Shown here: piece by piece, positions 8,117-17,640 of the stretch
Position numbering within the stretch: the first letter of the stretch is position 1
How the letters are laid out: every line of letters begins with the position of its first letter
Assembly: GCF_008520305.1 (NCBI RefSeq)
Contig: NZ_ML703285.1
Location: 1 to 64,000 of the forward strand
From: Mesorhizobium sp. SARCC-RB16n
Lineage (GTDB): Bacteria; Pseudomonadota; Alphaproteobacteria; Rhizobiales; Rhizobiaceae
Direction of reading: 5' to 3'
Length of the DNA stretch: 64,000 nt
The notes under the pieces: model-generated
Databases searched by the model: none
What the model was told of the DNA's origin: nothing
Seen by the model: only the letters and a program-made list of their open reading frames with translations
Position numbers and translations under genes: made by a program

Positions 8117-9787
8117 GTGTCTTCGCTTTCCCCCCACGCCATCGAGCTTCTTGAAGATCTTATCCGCCACGAGGTGGAGGACAAAGCGATCCCGTCGATC
8201 TCCTATGCCCTGGTCGACAGGGACGGCCTCATGACGCACGGCCACATACAGCGGCAGGATCGCCACTTCGACATGAAGGATGACACCTGTTTCCGCATCG
8301 GCTCGATCACGAAGACCTTCACATCGGTTGCCATCATGCAACTCGTGGAGAAGGGACTGGTCGACCTTGATGTTGATGTCTCGGAGTATCTGCCCGGTTT
8401 TCACCCGGTCAATCCGTTCGCCGGGCGTGAAAGCGGACCCCACGGCTCGCATGTCAGCCTGGGCAAGCTGATGAGCCACACCGCCGGGATCGTGCGCGAA
8501 CCCAAGAGCGGACACTACCTGGATTCACGCAAGCCGCCGCTGGCCGACACTGTCGCCGAGCTTGCCACATCCACGTTGAAGCAGGATCCCAGCGCCGGCA
8601 TCATGCATTATTCCAATGCCGGCATTGCCGTGGTCGGCATGGTGATCGAGCGGGTGACGCGAAAGAGCTACTCCGACTACATCACCGAGAATATCTTGAA
8701 ACCGCTGGGCATGAACGACACGTCGTCAGGCATGGCCCCCGGCGTCCGTGAAAGGCTGGCGCCGGCCGACATGTGGACGCTGGACGGGGACAGCCCCGCG
8801 CCGGTCTTCAATCTCGGTGGGTCGCCCGCCGGCAATATCTTCTCCACCACATCTGACATGGCCAATTATACGCAATGCCTCTTGAGGGGCGGTTTTGCGC
8901 CCAATGGCCACTCCATCGTCGGTCCGGCGTCGCTTCGCAAGATGTGGACCCCGATCGGCAAGCGTCCCGAAGGTCACAACAAGGACCTGAACGGCTATGG
9001 TCTGTGCTTCGGCGTCGGCGACATGGACGGGTGGACCTCAGTCGGGCATGGCGGCGCGGTCTATGGGTATGCTTCGCAGATGATGATCCTGCCCAGGGCC
9101 GGTTTGGGCGTTCTGATTTTCGCCACGCTTGATTTCGCTAATCAGATAGCCTCTCGGCTCGCAGGCGATGGCCTTCGGATCGCCCTTGCCAATCGCGGTA
9201 TGGGACGCATGCCGGAGCGCAGCCAGACCCCGCCGCCCATCACGGAGGATCAGTTCGCGCGCCTGCCTGGCCTCTATCGTCATGAGGTGGGCGGCGAGGT
9301 CGTCGAGGTGAAGAGCAAGGACGGTAAGCTGTATCTGATGGGGGAGGGCGTGCCGCTGCAGATCCGCCCGGTCTCGGGCAACGACTTTGTCATCGACGGA
9401 CGCATCTACGGTCGCGGCGCCGACTACGCGCATATGAATCTCTCCTTCTCCAAGGCCAACCGGCTGACCTGGAAAGGGGCGAACTGGTCGCGCGTCGATA
9501 GTCTGCCTGTCGAGAAGGTGCCGCCGGAGATCGCGCCGCACCTCGGCGAGTACGGACCGGATTTCAACATCACCTATCTGACCTACAGCCACGGCCAGCT
9601 GAAATGCCTGATCGAGTATTTCTGCACCCATACCTGCGAGCCCGTGGATGCCGGTCGGTTCCGCATGCACGGGCTGCTCTACGAGGAGGAGATCCTCGAA
9701 CTGGACGCCCTCGACGACAATGGACGCCGTGGCATTCGCGTCGGTCCCATGTTCCTGGAGCGGCGGCGGGCTGAAATGGCAGCCTGA
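8117..9787 (+). CDS. Cytoplasmic S12-family serine hydrolase (class C beta-lactamase/D-aminopeptidase-like)
   Basis: A 556-residue enzyme of the penicillin-binding-protein-like S12 family, which includes D-aminopeptidases, D-Ala-D-Ala carboxypeptidases and MlrB of microcystin breakdown. The catalytic set is visible: S63-I-T-K66 in FRIGSITKTF, the Y-S-N motif in IMHYSNAGIAVVG, and HGG in VGHGGAVYGY. About 170 further residues after the catalytic domain form an extra C-terminal domain, as in D-aminopeptidases. No signal peptide is present, so it acts on imported material in the cytoplasm. The GTG start follows CAGGGAG by 8 bases. Specificity for D-residues is inferred from family and context. 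Confidence 0.85.
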   Translation: MSSLSPHAIELLEDLIRHEVEDKAIPSISYALVDRDGLMTHGHIQRQDRHFDMKDDTCFRIGSITKTFTSVAIMQLVEKGLVDLDVDVSEYLPGFHPVNPFAGRESGPHGSHVSLGKLMSHTAGIVREPKSGHYLDSRKPPLADTVAELATSTLKQDPSAGIMHYSNAGIAVVGMVIERVTRKSYSDYITENILKPLGMNDTSSGMAPGVRERLAPADMWTLDGDSPAPVFNLGGSPAGNIFSTTSDMANYTQCLLRGGFAPNGHSIVGPASLRKMWTPIGKRPEGHNKDLNGYGLCFGVGDMDGWTSVGHGGAVYGYASQMMILPRAGLGVLIFATLDFANQIASRLAGDGLRIALANRGMGRMPERSQTPPPITEDQFARLPGLYRHEVGGEVVEVKSKDGKLYLMGEGVPLQIRPVSGNDFVIDGRIYGRGADYAHMNLSFSKANRLTWKGANWSRVDSLPVEKVPPEIAPHLGEYGPDFNITYLTYSHGQLKCLIEYFCTHTCEPVDAGRFRMHGLLYEEEILELDALDDNGRRGIRVGPMFLERRRAEMAA

Positions 9788-9904
9788 GACGCCTCGGCCC
9801 GGGCAGCCATCGCTGCGCGGGGCCTCCACCGCAAGAGCCCGGACGCATTGAAGCGGCGTGCGCGGCGAAACGACGACTTTCTCTGAAATCGAAAAGGCAA
9901 GCAC

Positions 9905-10702
9905 ATGAAAGTCTTTATCAGCGCCGATATCGAAGGCACGGCTGGCATCACCAATTGGGATGAGGCGCGCAAGGGCAATCCCGACTATGCCGAGTTCCGG
10001 GAATACATGACCGACGAACTGGTCGCAGCCTGCGAAGGCGCCAAGGCGGCGGGTGCGACCGAAGTCGTCGTCAAGGACGCCCATTCGACGGCGCGCAACC
10101 TTATCCTGTCCAAGCTTCCAGCCTATGTCCGCATCGTGCGCGGCTGGAGCGGCCATCCGGATGCGATGATGTTCGGCATCGATGACACCTTCGATGCCGC
10201 TCTCTATACCGGCTATCACAACAAAGCCGGCACCGACACGAATCCGCTGGCACACACGCTGACCGGCACCGTGTCCAGGATGCTGATCAACGGGGAGGTG
10301 GCATCCGAATACACGCTGAACGCGCACTGCGCTGCCCGTCACAGCGTGCCGTCGGTGTTTCTGTCTGGTGATGCCGGCATGTGCGGCGAGGCGAGGGCGC
10401 TGGTGCCCGAGATATCAACCGTTGCAACCAGCGAAGGCTTTGGGCCGGCGACGTCGTCCCTTTCGCCTCAAGGCTCGGTCAAGGCCATACGCGAGACCGT
10501 GGAGGCCTCGCTTTCGCGCGATCTGTCGAAATGCCTGCTGAAGCTGGCCGACCGGTTCGAGCTCATCGTCGAATACACCACGCCTATCGAGGCCTACAGG
10601 GGAAGCTGGTACCCGGGCATCGAACATCCCGCCGCGCGCACGCTTCGCTTCGAGGCAGACAATTTCTTCGACATCCAGCGCGCGATACGGTTTGTAGTAT
10701 GA
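9905..10702 (+). CDS. M55 family D-aminopeptidase (DppA-type zinc peptidase)
   Basis: A 265-residue protein matching the D-aminopeptidase DppA family (about 270 residues), which releases N-terminal D-amino acids from short peptides. The metal ligands are in place: D8 and E10 in FISADIEGTAG, H60 in VVVKDAHSTA, H105 in YTGYHNKAGT, and a Glu in INGEVASEYTLNA. No signal peptide. It is the fifth gene after the peptide binding protein on the same strand, 117 bases after the serine hydrolase. The family and the neighbours together make D-peptide degradation the best-supported role. Confidence 0.9.
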   Translation: MKVFISADIEGTAGITNWDEARKGNPDYAEFREYMTDELVAACEGAKAAGATEVVVKDAHSTARNLILSKLPAYVRIVRGWSGHPDAMMFGIDDTFDAALYTGYHNKAGTDTNPLAHTLTGTVSRMLINGEVASEYTLNAHCAARHSVPSVFLSGDAGMCGEARALVPEISTVATSEGFGPATSSLSPQGSVKAIRETVEASLSRDLSKCLLKLADRFELIVEYTTPIEAYRGSWYPGIEHPAARTLRFEADNFFDIQRAIRFVV

Positions 10703-10839
10703 GCTAGCCTCGCCAGTGTGACATCGACTTGTTCCCAGCGCGGCCCGTTCGGTCGTCGACGGGCTGTTCCGACATGTCGTCAGAGTAGAGTGAGTCGTTT
10801 CGACGGCGCGATGATCGCGGTGCCATCGCTGGCTTCCGA

Positions 10840-12099
10840 TCAGAAATAGGTCTTGAGCGCGCCGGCGATCTCATAGGCGTCGTTGACTAGGAAGAGTATC
10901 TGCCATTTGTCGAAGGTTGTGCAGGGATGCGACACGCCCAATCCGATGCGATCGCCGACTTTTACCGAAACCGTCGCCGGAACGCGCATATAGGCGTGCT
11001 GGTCGTTGCTTGCGAAGATCTCGCAGCCCGCCAGCGTTTCGGGCGAGCCACCATCGCGCGACACGAGAAGCGGCACCGGCAGTCCGGAGTCGGTTCCGAA
11101 ATCCCGCTTGCCGGCGGTCAGGATCGCCAGCCCGGGTTCCGGGCAGGACTGCACATGGGTCCAGACCTCCAGCGCGTTGACCAGACCTTCGTTCTCGCCC
11201 GTCGCGGCGAGGATGCGCTTCTGCTCGGCCTGGTAGATGCCGCTGTCATGGCTGACATAGCAGCCGCTGCGCGTCATGACCTGCGCGCCGCTGCCGGAGA
11301 GGCGATCGAGCACGATGTCGTAGAACGACGAACCGCCGGCCGTCACGACCGGTGGCGCGCGCTCGAACAGGTTTTCGCCGGCGCATGCTTCGTAGAGCGC
11401 GCCGATCTCGTCGACGAAATCCGCGACTGCATGCGCCGGGCCACCGTCCTTCGGCTTGATCAATCCCTCGAAAGCCTCGACGCCGCAGAGCCGCAGTTGC
11501 GGCGCCGCATGCGCGGCACGCGCGACCCCAAGCGCCGCGTCGTTGTCGCGGCAACCGGTCCGGCCGCCCGGATAGCCGCGCTCGATCAGCACCTGGATCG
11601 GCCGCGAGGCCGTTCCGGAGCGCCCGACCGCCTCGCTCGCCAGGCGCACGGCATCGAGGCTGTCGATCAGCATGTAGAAGTCGAGGCCGGGCGAAGCGTT
11701 CAGCTCGGCGACCAGGGCGTCCAGTTCCAGCCGTCCGACCAGCTGGTTAGCGAGCACGATGCGATCGATGCCGAACCGACGGCAAACCTTCATCTGGTGC
11801 AGCGTGGCGACGGTCACGCCCCAGGCGCCGTCGCGCAACTGCCTCTGCATGATCTGAGGGCACATCGTCGTCTTGACATGCGGCGCGATGATCGCGTTGC
11901 GCTTCGCCAGGAAACGCTGCATCCAACGCGAATTGTGGTCGAGCGCGGACTCTCTGATGATCGCTGCCGGCAGCGGCACATCACCGCGCAGGAGGTTCCA
12001 GCCCATCGAACCGACATCATGAAGACGGACCGCAACGCCAGGCGGAATGGCCTTGGTGGTTTCGTCCAGCACCAGATCGTCGAGCGGGTGAAGATGCAT
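10840..12099 (-). CDS. D-serine deaminase/D-threonine aldolase-like PLP enzyme
   Basis: A 419-residue fold-type III PLP enzyme (alanine-racemase-like barrel). The N-terminal part carries the PLP lysine K76 in IIAPHVKTTMCPQ. The C-terminal domain has a His-Cys pair in GLGVSHPCTTFDKW, matching the zinc site of eukaryotic-type D-serine dehydratases. Such enzymes deaminate D-serine or D-threonine or cleave D-3-hydroxyamino acids. It is convergent with the M55 gene and divergent from the M81 peptidase gene. In context it would consume D-amino acids released by the two peptidases; the exact substrate cannot be read from sequence. Confidence 0.85.
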   Translation of the reverse strand: MHLHPLDDLVLDETTKAIPPGVAVRLHDVGSMGWNLLRGDVPLPAAIIRESALDHNSRWMQRFLAKRNAIIAPHVKTTMCPQIMQRQLRDGAWGVTVATLHQMKVCRRFGIDRIVLANQLVGRLELDALVAELNASPGLDFYMLIDSLDAVRLASEAVGRSGTASRPIQVLIERGYPGGRTGCRDNDAALGVARAAHAAPQLRLCGVEAFEGLIKPKDGGPAHAVADFVDEIGALYEACAGENLFERAPPVVTAGGSSFYDIVLDRLSGSGAQVMTRSGCYVSHDSGIYQAEQKRILAATGENEGLVNALEVWTHVQSCPEPGLAILTAGKRDFGTDSGLPVPLLVSRDGGSPETLAGCEIFASNDQHAYMRVPATVSVKVGDRIGLGVSHPCTTFDKWQILFLVNDAYEIAGALKTYF

Positions 12100-12250
12100 G
12101 CGAATTTCCGATTCTGTGCCACCCGCCGGATGCCGCGTGAACGCGGTCTGGCGCAGCTCTTACATGGTCCAGGTGCTTGCGGAAATCATATAATAGTTTG
12201 ATGATGAGAAAAGATTTTTCTTAAACGAAAGATGGGTTGAGGACGAAAGA

Positions 12251-13720
12251 ATGCGCATTTTCATAGCGGGCATGGACACCGAGACCAACACGTTCGCGCC
12301 CATCCCGACCGGCTACCACAGTTTCGAGGAAATGGGCATTGCGCGGGGCGACGCCACCTCGAAGGCATTGAACGAGCCGTCCTGCCAGCTGTTCGTGTGG
12401 CGTCAGCGCGGCGAAGCCGACGGCCACGAGATCGTGGAAAGCCTGTGCGTCTGCGCCGAGCCCGGAGGCATAACCATCCGCAATGTCTACGAGCAGTTCC
12501 GCGACGAGATCCTCGACGAGCTCAAGGCCGCCATGCCGGTCGACTGCGTGCTTCTGGCGCTGCATGGCGCTTTCGTGGCGGAAGGCTATGACGATACCGA
12601 GGGTGATCTTCTCGCGCATGTCAGAGCTGTCGTCGGCCCCGACATCCCGATCGGGGCAGAGCTCGATCTGCACTGCCATACAACCCAGAAGATGGTCGAC
12701 AACGCCACCGCCATCGTCGCTTACAAGGAATATCCGCACACCGACATCATGGACCGTGCCGGCGAGCTCTACCGCATTGTCGTCGACGCGGTGGAGGGCA
12801 AGGTCAGGCCGGTGATGGCGCTTTACGACTGCCGCATGATCAGCACCTTCCGCGTGCAGGAGCAGCCGATGCGCGGCTTCGTCGATGGCATGATCGCCGC
12901 CGAAGCCGAGCCTGGCATATTGTCAGTCTCGCTCGGACATGGCTTTCCGCATGGCGACGTCGAGGATGTCGGAGCCCGCATGCTGGTCGTCACCGACGGT
13001 GACAAGTCGCTTGCCGAGCGGACCGCCGAAAGGTTCGGCAAGCAGCTTTTCGCATTGCGCAACGACCTGATCCCGAAATTCCTCAGCATCGACGAGGCGC
13101 TCGATATCGCGCTCGCGGAGCCGCAAGGGCCGGTCGTCATCGCGGATGTTTCGGACAATGCCGGCGGTGGCGCGCCGGGGGACTCCACCTACATCCTGCG
13201 CCGGCTGACAGAGCGCGGCATCGGGAACGTGGCCAGCGCCATGTACTGGGACCCGATCGCCTATCGCTTCTGCGTCGAGGCCGGGATCGGCGGTACCATA
13301 AACCTGCGGGTCGGCGGCAAGTGTGGCGTGTTCTCGGGCATGCCTGTCGATCTGCGCGTTACGGTAAAAGGCCTCGGTCGCGAGCTGACGCAGCTGTTCG
13401 GCACCATGCCCTGGCCGCTCGGGGATGCGGCATGGGTTACCACCGACGGCGGCATCGACCTGATCATCAACACGGTACGCACGCAGGTCTTCCATCCTGA
13501 CTGCATGACCGCGCTCGGTCTCAATCCAAGCGAGCGGCGCATCGTCATCGTCAAATCCAATTACCATTTCCAGGCTGGTTTCGCACCGATCGCCAAGCGC
13601 ATCCTGTTCTGCGCCCCGCCCGGTGCGACCCAGCCCAACTTCGCCGCGATCCCCTACACAAAGCTCAAGACGCCCTATTGGCCGAAGGTGGAAGACCCAT
13701 TCGCGGCCGACGCGGCTTAG
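12251..13720 (+). CDS. M81 family metallopeptidase (MlrC-like)
   Basis: A 489-residue protein of the M81/MlrC family (formerly DUF1485). MlrC of microcystin-degrading sphingomonads cleaves linearised microcystin tetrapeptide and releases Adda. Likely zinc-site residues are visible in ELDLHCHTTQKMV (D139, H141, H143) and in LHGAFVAEGYDDTEGD (H105 to D119). The MlrC C-terminal domain includes VFHPDCMTALGLNPSERRIV and ends near residue 470. The start follows TTGAGGACGAAAGA. It is divergent from the D-serine-deaminase-like gene, with a TATAAT-like element near 12189. M81 proteins are common in rhizobia and mostly uncharacterised, so microcystin itself need not be the substrate. Confidence 0.88.
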   Translation: MRIFIAGMDTETNTFAPIPTGYHSFEEMGIARGDATSKALNEPSCQLFVWRQRGEADGHEIVESLCVCAEPGGITIRNVYEQFRDEILDELKAAMPVDCVLLALHGAFVAEGYDDTEGDLLAHVRAVVGPDIPIGAELDLHCHTTQKMVDNATAIVAYKEYPHTDIMDRAGELYRIVVDAVEGKVRPVMALYDCRMISTFRVQEQPMRGFVDGMIAAEAEPGILSVSLGHGFPHGDVEDVGARMLVVTDGDKSLAERTAERFGKQLFALRNDLIPKFLSIDEALDIALAEPQGPVVIADVSDNAGGGAPGDSTYILRRLTERGIGNVASAMYWDPIAYRFCVEAGIGGTINLRVGGKCGVFSGMPVDLRVTVKGLGRELTQLFGTMPWPLGDAAWVTTDGGIDLIINTVRTQVFHPDCMTALGLNPSERRIVIVKSNYHFQAGFAPIAKRILFCAPPGATQPNFAAIPYTKLKTPYWPKVEDPFAADAA

Positions 13721-13803
13721 AGTCCAAGCGCTGTAACGATGGTCGCGAGTTCTTCACGGACGCTGCAATCACCGAATGCACTAGCTTCACGCGGTAAAGC
13801 TGC

Positions 13804-13819
13804 TCGTATTCGAATACGA
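13804..13819. repeat. Perfect 16-base palindrome between convergent genes
   Basis: TCGTATTC and GAATACGA form a palindrome without spacer, in the 115-base gap between the M81 peptidase gene and the convergent SDR gene. With no loop it is a poor terminator and looks more like a protein-binding site, but no promoter is expected between 3' ends. Confidence 0.6.
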
Positions 13820-13835
13820 CCGCTCGGACTGAACG

Positions 13836-14750
13836 TCATCTCAACGCTACCTCGGTCATTCTTTCAGAAATTTCCCATAATCTTCGTCTGACCACCGGAT
13901 CTAATGCCAGCGGGGGAATACGTGCAGGATGCGGATGTCCACGAGTTTCACGAAACCGGTCGGGGCCGTAATAGCCACCTCCCTCCGCTCGGACGGACGT
14001 AGCCGCGTATAGCGAGGGCAGCGCACCTTGTGATGCGGGCTGGAGCAGGAACCACAAAAGTGACCGCGCCAACCCCGCAAGGCTTCGCCGACCAAGCGTG
14101 TTGTGCACGAGATCGGTCCGCGAGACGCCGGGATGGGCTGCCATGCCCGAAAAGCCCCATCCAGCAGTGCGGCTGCGGCTATCAAGCTCAAGGGCGAACA
14201 TCAAGCATGCGAGCTTCGATTGGCTGTAACCAGCCATTGGGCGATAGTTCTTTTGGAGATTGATGTCGTCAAAATCGATCCGTCCACCATTTGCAGCGAG
14301 ACTTGAAAGCGCGACGACGCGGGCGTCCTTGCCTTTCGAGAGGAGCGACTTCAGACGAGCCGTCAAGGCGAAGTGGCCGAGGTAGTTCGTACCGAACTGC
14401 AGTTCGAAACCGTCTCTGGTCTCTTGCCGTTGCGGCGGGAGCATGACGCCGGCGTTGTTCACCAGAAGGTCCAGGCTCTGCTTCTCGTTCTCCATCTGCT
14501 TTGCGAATGCGGCAACCGAGGACAGATCCGCCAGATCGAGCTTCCCGAAATGCACAGTCGCACCCGGCACCGCGCGTTCGATGTGGGACAACGCGTCGGC
14601 GCCCTTTTGAGGGTCGCGGCCCGCGATGGTCACGTCACATCCTGCTCGGGCGAGCGCGAGGGCCGTCTCCAATCCTAACCCACCAGTTCCAGTTACGATC
14701 GCGGTTCGTCCATGCTGATCGGGGATATCACCGGCGTTCCACTTTGCCAT
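13836..14750 (-). CDS. Short-chain dehydrogenase/reductase
   Basis: A 304-residue SDR of the retinol-dehydrogenase-like type. The cofactor motif is VTGTGGLGLETALALARAG near residue 20, NNAG is in LLVNNAGVMLPP, and the catalytic pair is YSQSK. The frame extends 62 codons further upstream, but only MAKWN has a good ribosome site (AAAGGA, 6 bases before), so I use that start. Divergent from a TetR gene with a palindromic operator between them, so likely repressed by it. The substrate is unknown; such pairs often handle xenobiotic carbonyl compounds. Confidence 0.88.
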   Translation of the reverse strand: MAKWNAGDIPDQHGRTAIVTGTGGLGLETALALARAGCDVTIAGRDPQKGADALSHIERAVPGATVHFGKLDLADLSSVAAFAKQMENEKQSLDLLVNNAGVMLPPQRQETRDGFELQFGTNYLGHFALTARLKSLLSKGKDARVVALSSLAANGGRIDFDDINLQKNYRPMAGYSQSKLACLMFALELDSRSRTAGWGFSGMAAHPGVSRTDLVHNTLGRRSLAGLARSLLWFLLQPASQGALPSLYAATSVRAEGGGYYGPDRFRETRGHPHPARIPPLALDPVVRRRLWEISERMTEVALR

Positions 14751-14773
14751 CTTGCGTCCTTTCATAATTTTCG

Positions 14774-14805
14774 CACTTGGTGTAAGATAAATATCGCACC
14801 GAGTG
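14774..14805. promoter_or_regulatory. Palindromic operator in the SDR/TetR divergent promoter
   Basis: ACTTGGTG (14775-14782) faces CACCGAGT (14797-14804) with one mismatch. The inner bases TAAGAT and ATATCG continue the partial symmetry, giving an operator of about 30 bases, typical for TetR repressors. It fills most of the 76-base gap between the two starts, so one bound repressor could block both promoters. Confidence 0.7.
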
Positions 14806-14826
14806 TAATTTTGCAAGAGGGCCGAG

Positions 14827-15435
14827 TTGGACAACTCCGGGCGTACAGAGGGCGGTGGCCTGCGGGAGCGGAAAAAGCGCGAGACGAAGAAGCGCATCAC
14901 GGAGAAGGCCATCGCTCTTTTCCTCAAGCGTGGCATCGATCAGACAACACTCGACGAAATCGCTGCTGCAGCCGGAATCTCGCGCAGAACCTTCTTCTAC
15001 TACTTCACGTCAAAGGACGAGATTCTGCTGTCCGTCCTAAGTGCGATTGGTGAGCTGCTGACAGATGCGGTGCGAAGCGCTCCCGCAGGCTCCACGCCAA
15101 TAGACGCAGTATGGAATGCGGTCGTCAGCGTTTGTGACGCTATTCCAGCCAACGATATGATTGAGCTGGACCAACTGATGCGGACCAGCCCGAGCGTGCA
15201 GGCGCGCAAGCAGGCATTCTACGTAGAGCAGGAAGGTGAAATCTACGCAGCGCTCAAAGAGCGGTGGCCGGAGCCCGAACGATCAACAGCATTGCGCACC
15301 GTCGCGATGATCTCGGTCGGCGCTCTGCGAGTTGCAGCAGACATCTTCACCCAGGAGAAGGGCACACGGCCCATGATCGAACTCCTGGAGGAAATATTCG
15401 GCAGTGCCGCTAAGGAGATTCGCTCTCATCGATAG
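14827..15435 (+). CDS. TetR-family transcriptional repressor
   Basis: A 202-residue repressor. The TetR DNA-binding domain is clear at residues 15-65: KKRITEKAIALFLKRGIDQT, then TLDEIAAAAGISRRTFFYYF. The ligand-binding part is all-helical. The start is TTG after GAGGG, with no better ATG upstream of the DNA-binding domain. It is divergent from the SDR gene and separated from it by its probable operator. The ligand is unknown, probably a compound the reductase acts on. Confidence 0.9.
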   Translation: MDNSGRTEGGGLRERKKRETKKRITEKAIALFLKRGIDQTTLDEIAAAAGISRRTFFYYFTSKDEILLSVLSAIGELLTDAVRSAPAGSTPIDAVWNAVVSVCDAIPANDMIELDQLMRTSPSVQARKQAFYVEQEGEIYAALKERWPEPERSTALRTVAMISVGALRVAADIFTQEKGTRPMIELLEEIFGSAAKEIRSHR

Positions 15436-15512
15436 CCCGGAATTGCACCCTTACGGCGCCCGCACTGGGTCGGATGCCGTGCCCACCGTTAAGCTGATTG
15501 AGTCCAGACCCT

Positions 15513-15637
15513 AGAGCGGTTCAGCGTTTAAAAGAATCGCCCGGCCCGCTCTAACTTCTTGTTTTTACGCAATTCCCAAGGGAAAGCGCTACGCGCTTTT
15601 CCCGGGAAAACCGCTAAGCACTTTTCTTGGAATTGCT

Positions 15638-15640
<3 letters not shown>
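15513..15640. repeat. Rhizobial intergenic repeat cluster with hairpin, supplying the stop of the next gene
   Basis: Two related repeat units are joined here. The inner part folds as GGGAAAGCGC (15580-15589) against GCGCTTTTCCC (15593-15603) with one bulge. The right end, GGAAAACCGCTAAGCAC to GGAATTGCTCTA (15605-15640), matches 54678-54713 closely. On the minus strand its first bases TAGAGCAATTCC provide the TAG stop of the ABC ATPase gene. Repeats of this type are familiar in Mesorhizobium intergenic DNA. It may act as a terminator for the opp-type operon and for the TetR gene. Confidence 0.75.
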
Positions 15641-16644
<1,004 letters not shown>

Positions 16645-16648
<4 letters not shown>

Positions 16649-17640
16649 GCGGCTTGCGTCTCCTCGATACGGCGCCAGCAGGCGGCGCGGCGGGCCGGCT
16701 CCATGGCAGCCAGCGGCGGCACCGACACGCAACGGTCATTCGCCTCGCGGCAGCGCGCTCGAAAGAGGCAGCCGGCAGGCGGGTCAAGCAGGTCGGGCAA
16801 GGTGCCGGGAATCTGTTCCAGCGGCTGCTTGGGTGGTGCCAGCCCCGGCAGACAGCGTATCAAGGCGCGCGTGTAGGGATGGGCTGGCGCTGCCAGCACC
16901 GACGCGGTCGTTCCGGCTTCCGCGACCCGTCCCGCGTAGAGCACGTAGAGCCGGTCGCAAAGCTGCGACACCACGGCCATGTCATGCGATATGAAAACAA
17001 CGGCCGTTCCCGTGCTCATCGCCTTGTGTTTGATGAGGCCCAGGATCAGCGCCTGCACCGTCACATCGAGTGCCGTCGTCGGCTCGTCGGCGATTATGAG
17101 CTTGGGTTCGCAGGAGAAGGCCATGGCAATCAGCACGCGCTGTCGCATGCCTCCGGAAAGCTCGAACGGATAGGCTTGCATGATCCGCTCCGGCTCGCTG
17201 ATCAGCATGTCGCGCAGCAGGCCTGAGGCTTTGCTCGTCGCGGCCGCGTTGTCGAGACGCTGGTGACGGCGGATGACTTCGACGATCTGCTCGCCGATCC
17301 GTCGGGTCGGGTTGAGGGCGTTCATCGGTTCCTGGAAGATGGTCGACACCAGCCGCCCGCGCACATGCTGGAGTTCACGCTCGCTGAGCGTCATCGGATC
17401 GTTGCCGAACAGACGGATGCCGCCGCCGGTAATGTGCGCGCTGCCCTTGGGCAAAAGCCGCGTCGCCGCCATCATGGTCACCGATTTGCCGCACCCGGAT
17501 TCTCCCACGATGCCGACGATCTCGCCGGCACGGACATTGAGGCTGACCCCGTTCAGCGCCTTGATCGGCCCGCGATAGGTGCGGAACTCGAGCGACAGGT
17601 CGGTGATTTCGAGCAGGACGTCGCCGGACGGTTCGGTCAT
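16645..17640 (-). CDS. Oligopeptide ABC transporter ATPase (OppD-type)
   Basis: A 331-residue ATPase with Walker A GESGCGKS at residues 46-53, signature LSGGMRQRV, Walker [13 protein letters not shown] and the C-terminal cysteine-containing extension [15 protein letters not shown]. The start overlaps the OppC-type stop by four bases. With the OppF-type protein it forms the ATPase pair of a complete transporter in one operon, in contrast to the split system at 1-8 kb. Confidence 0.93.
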
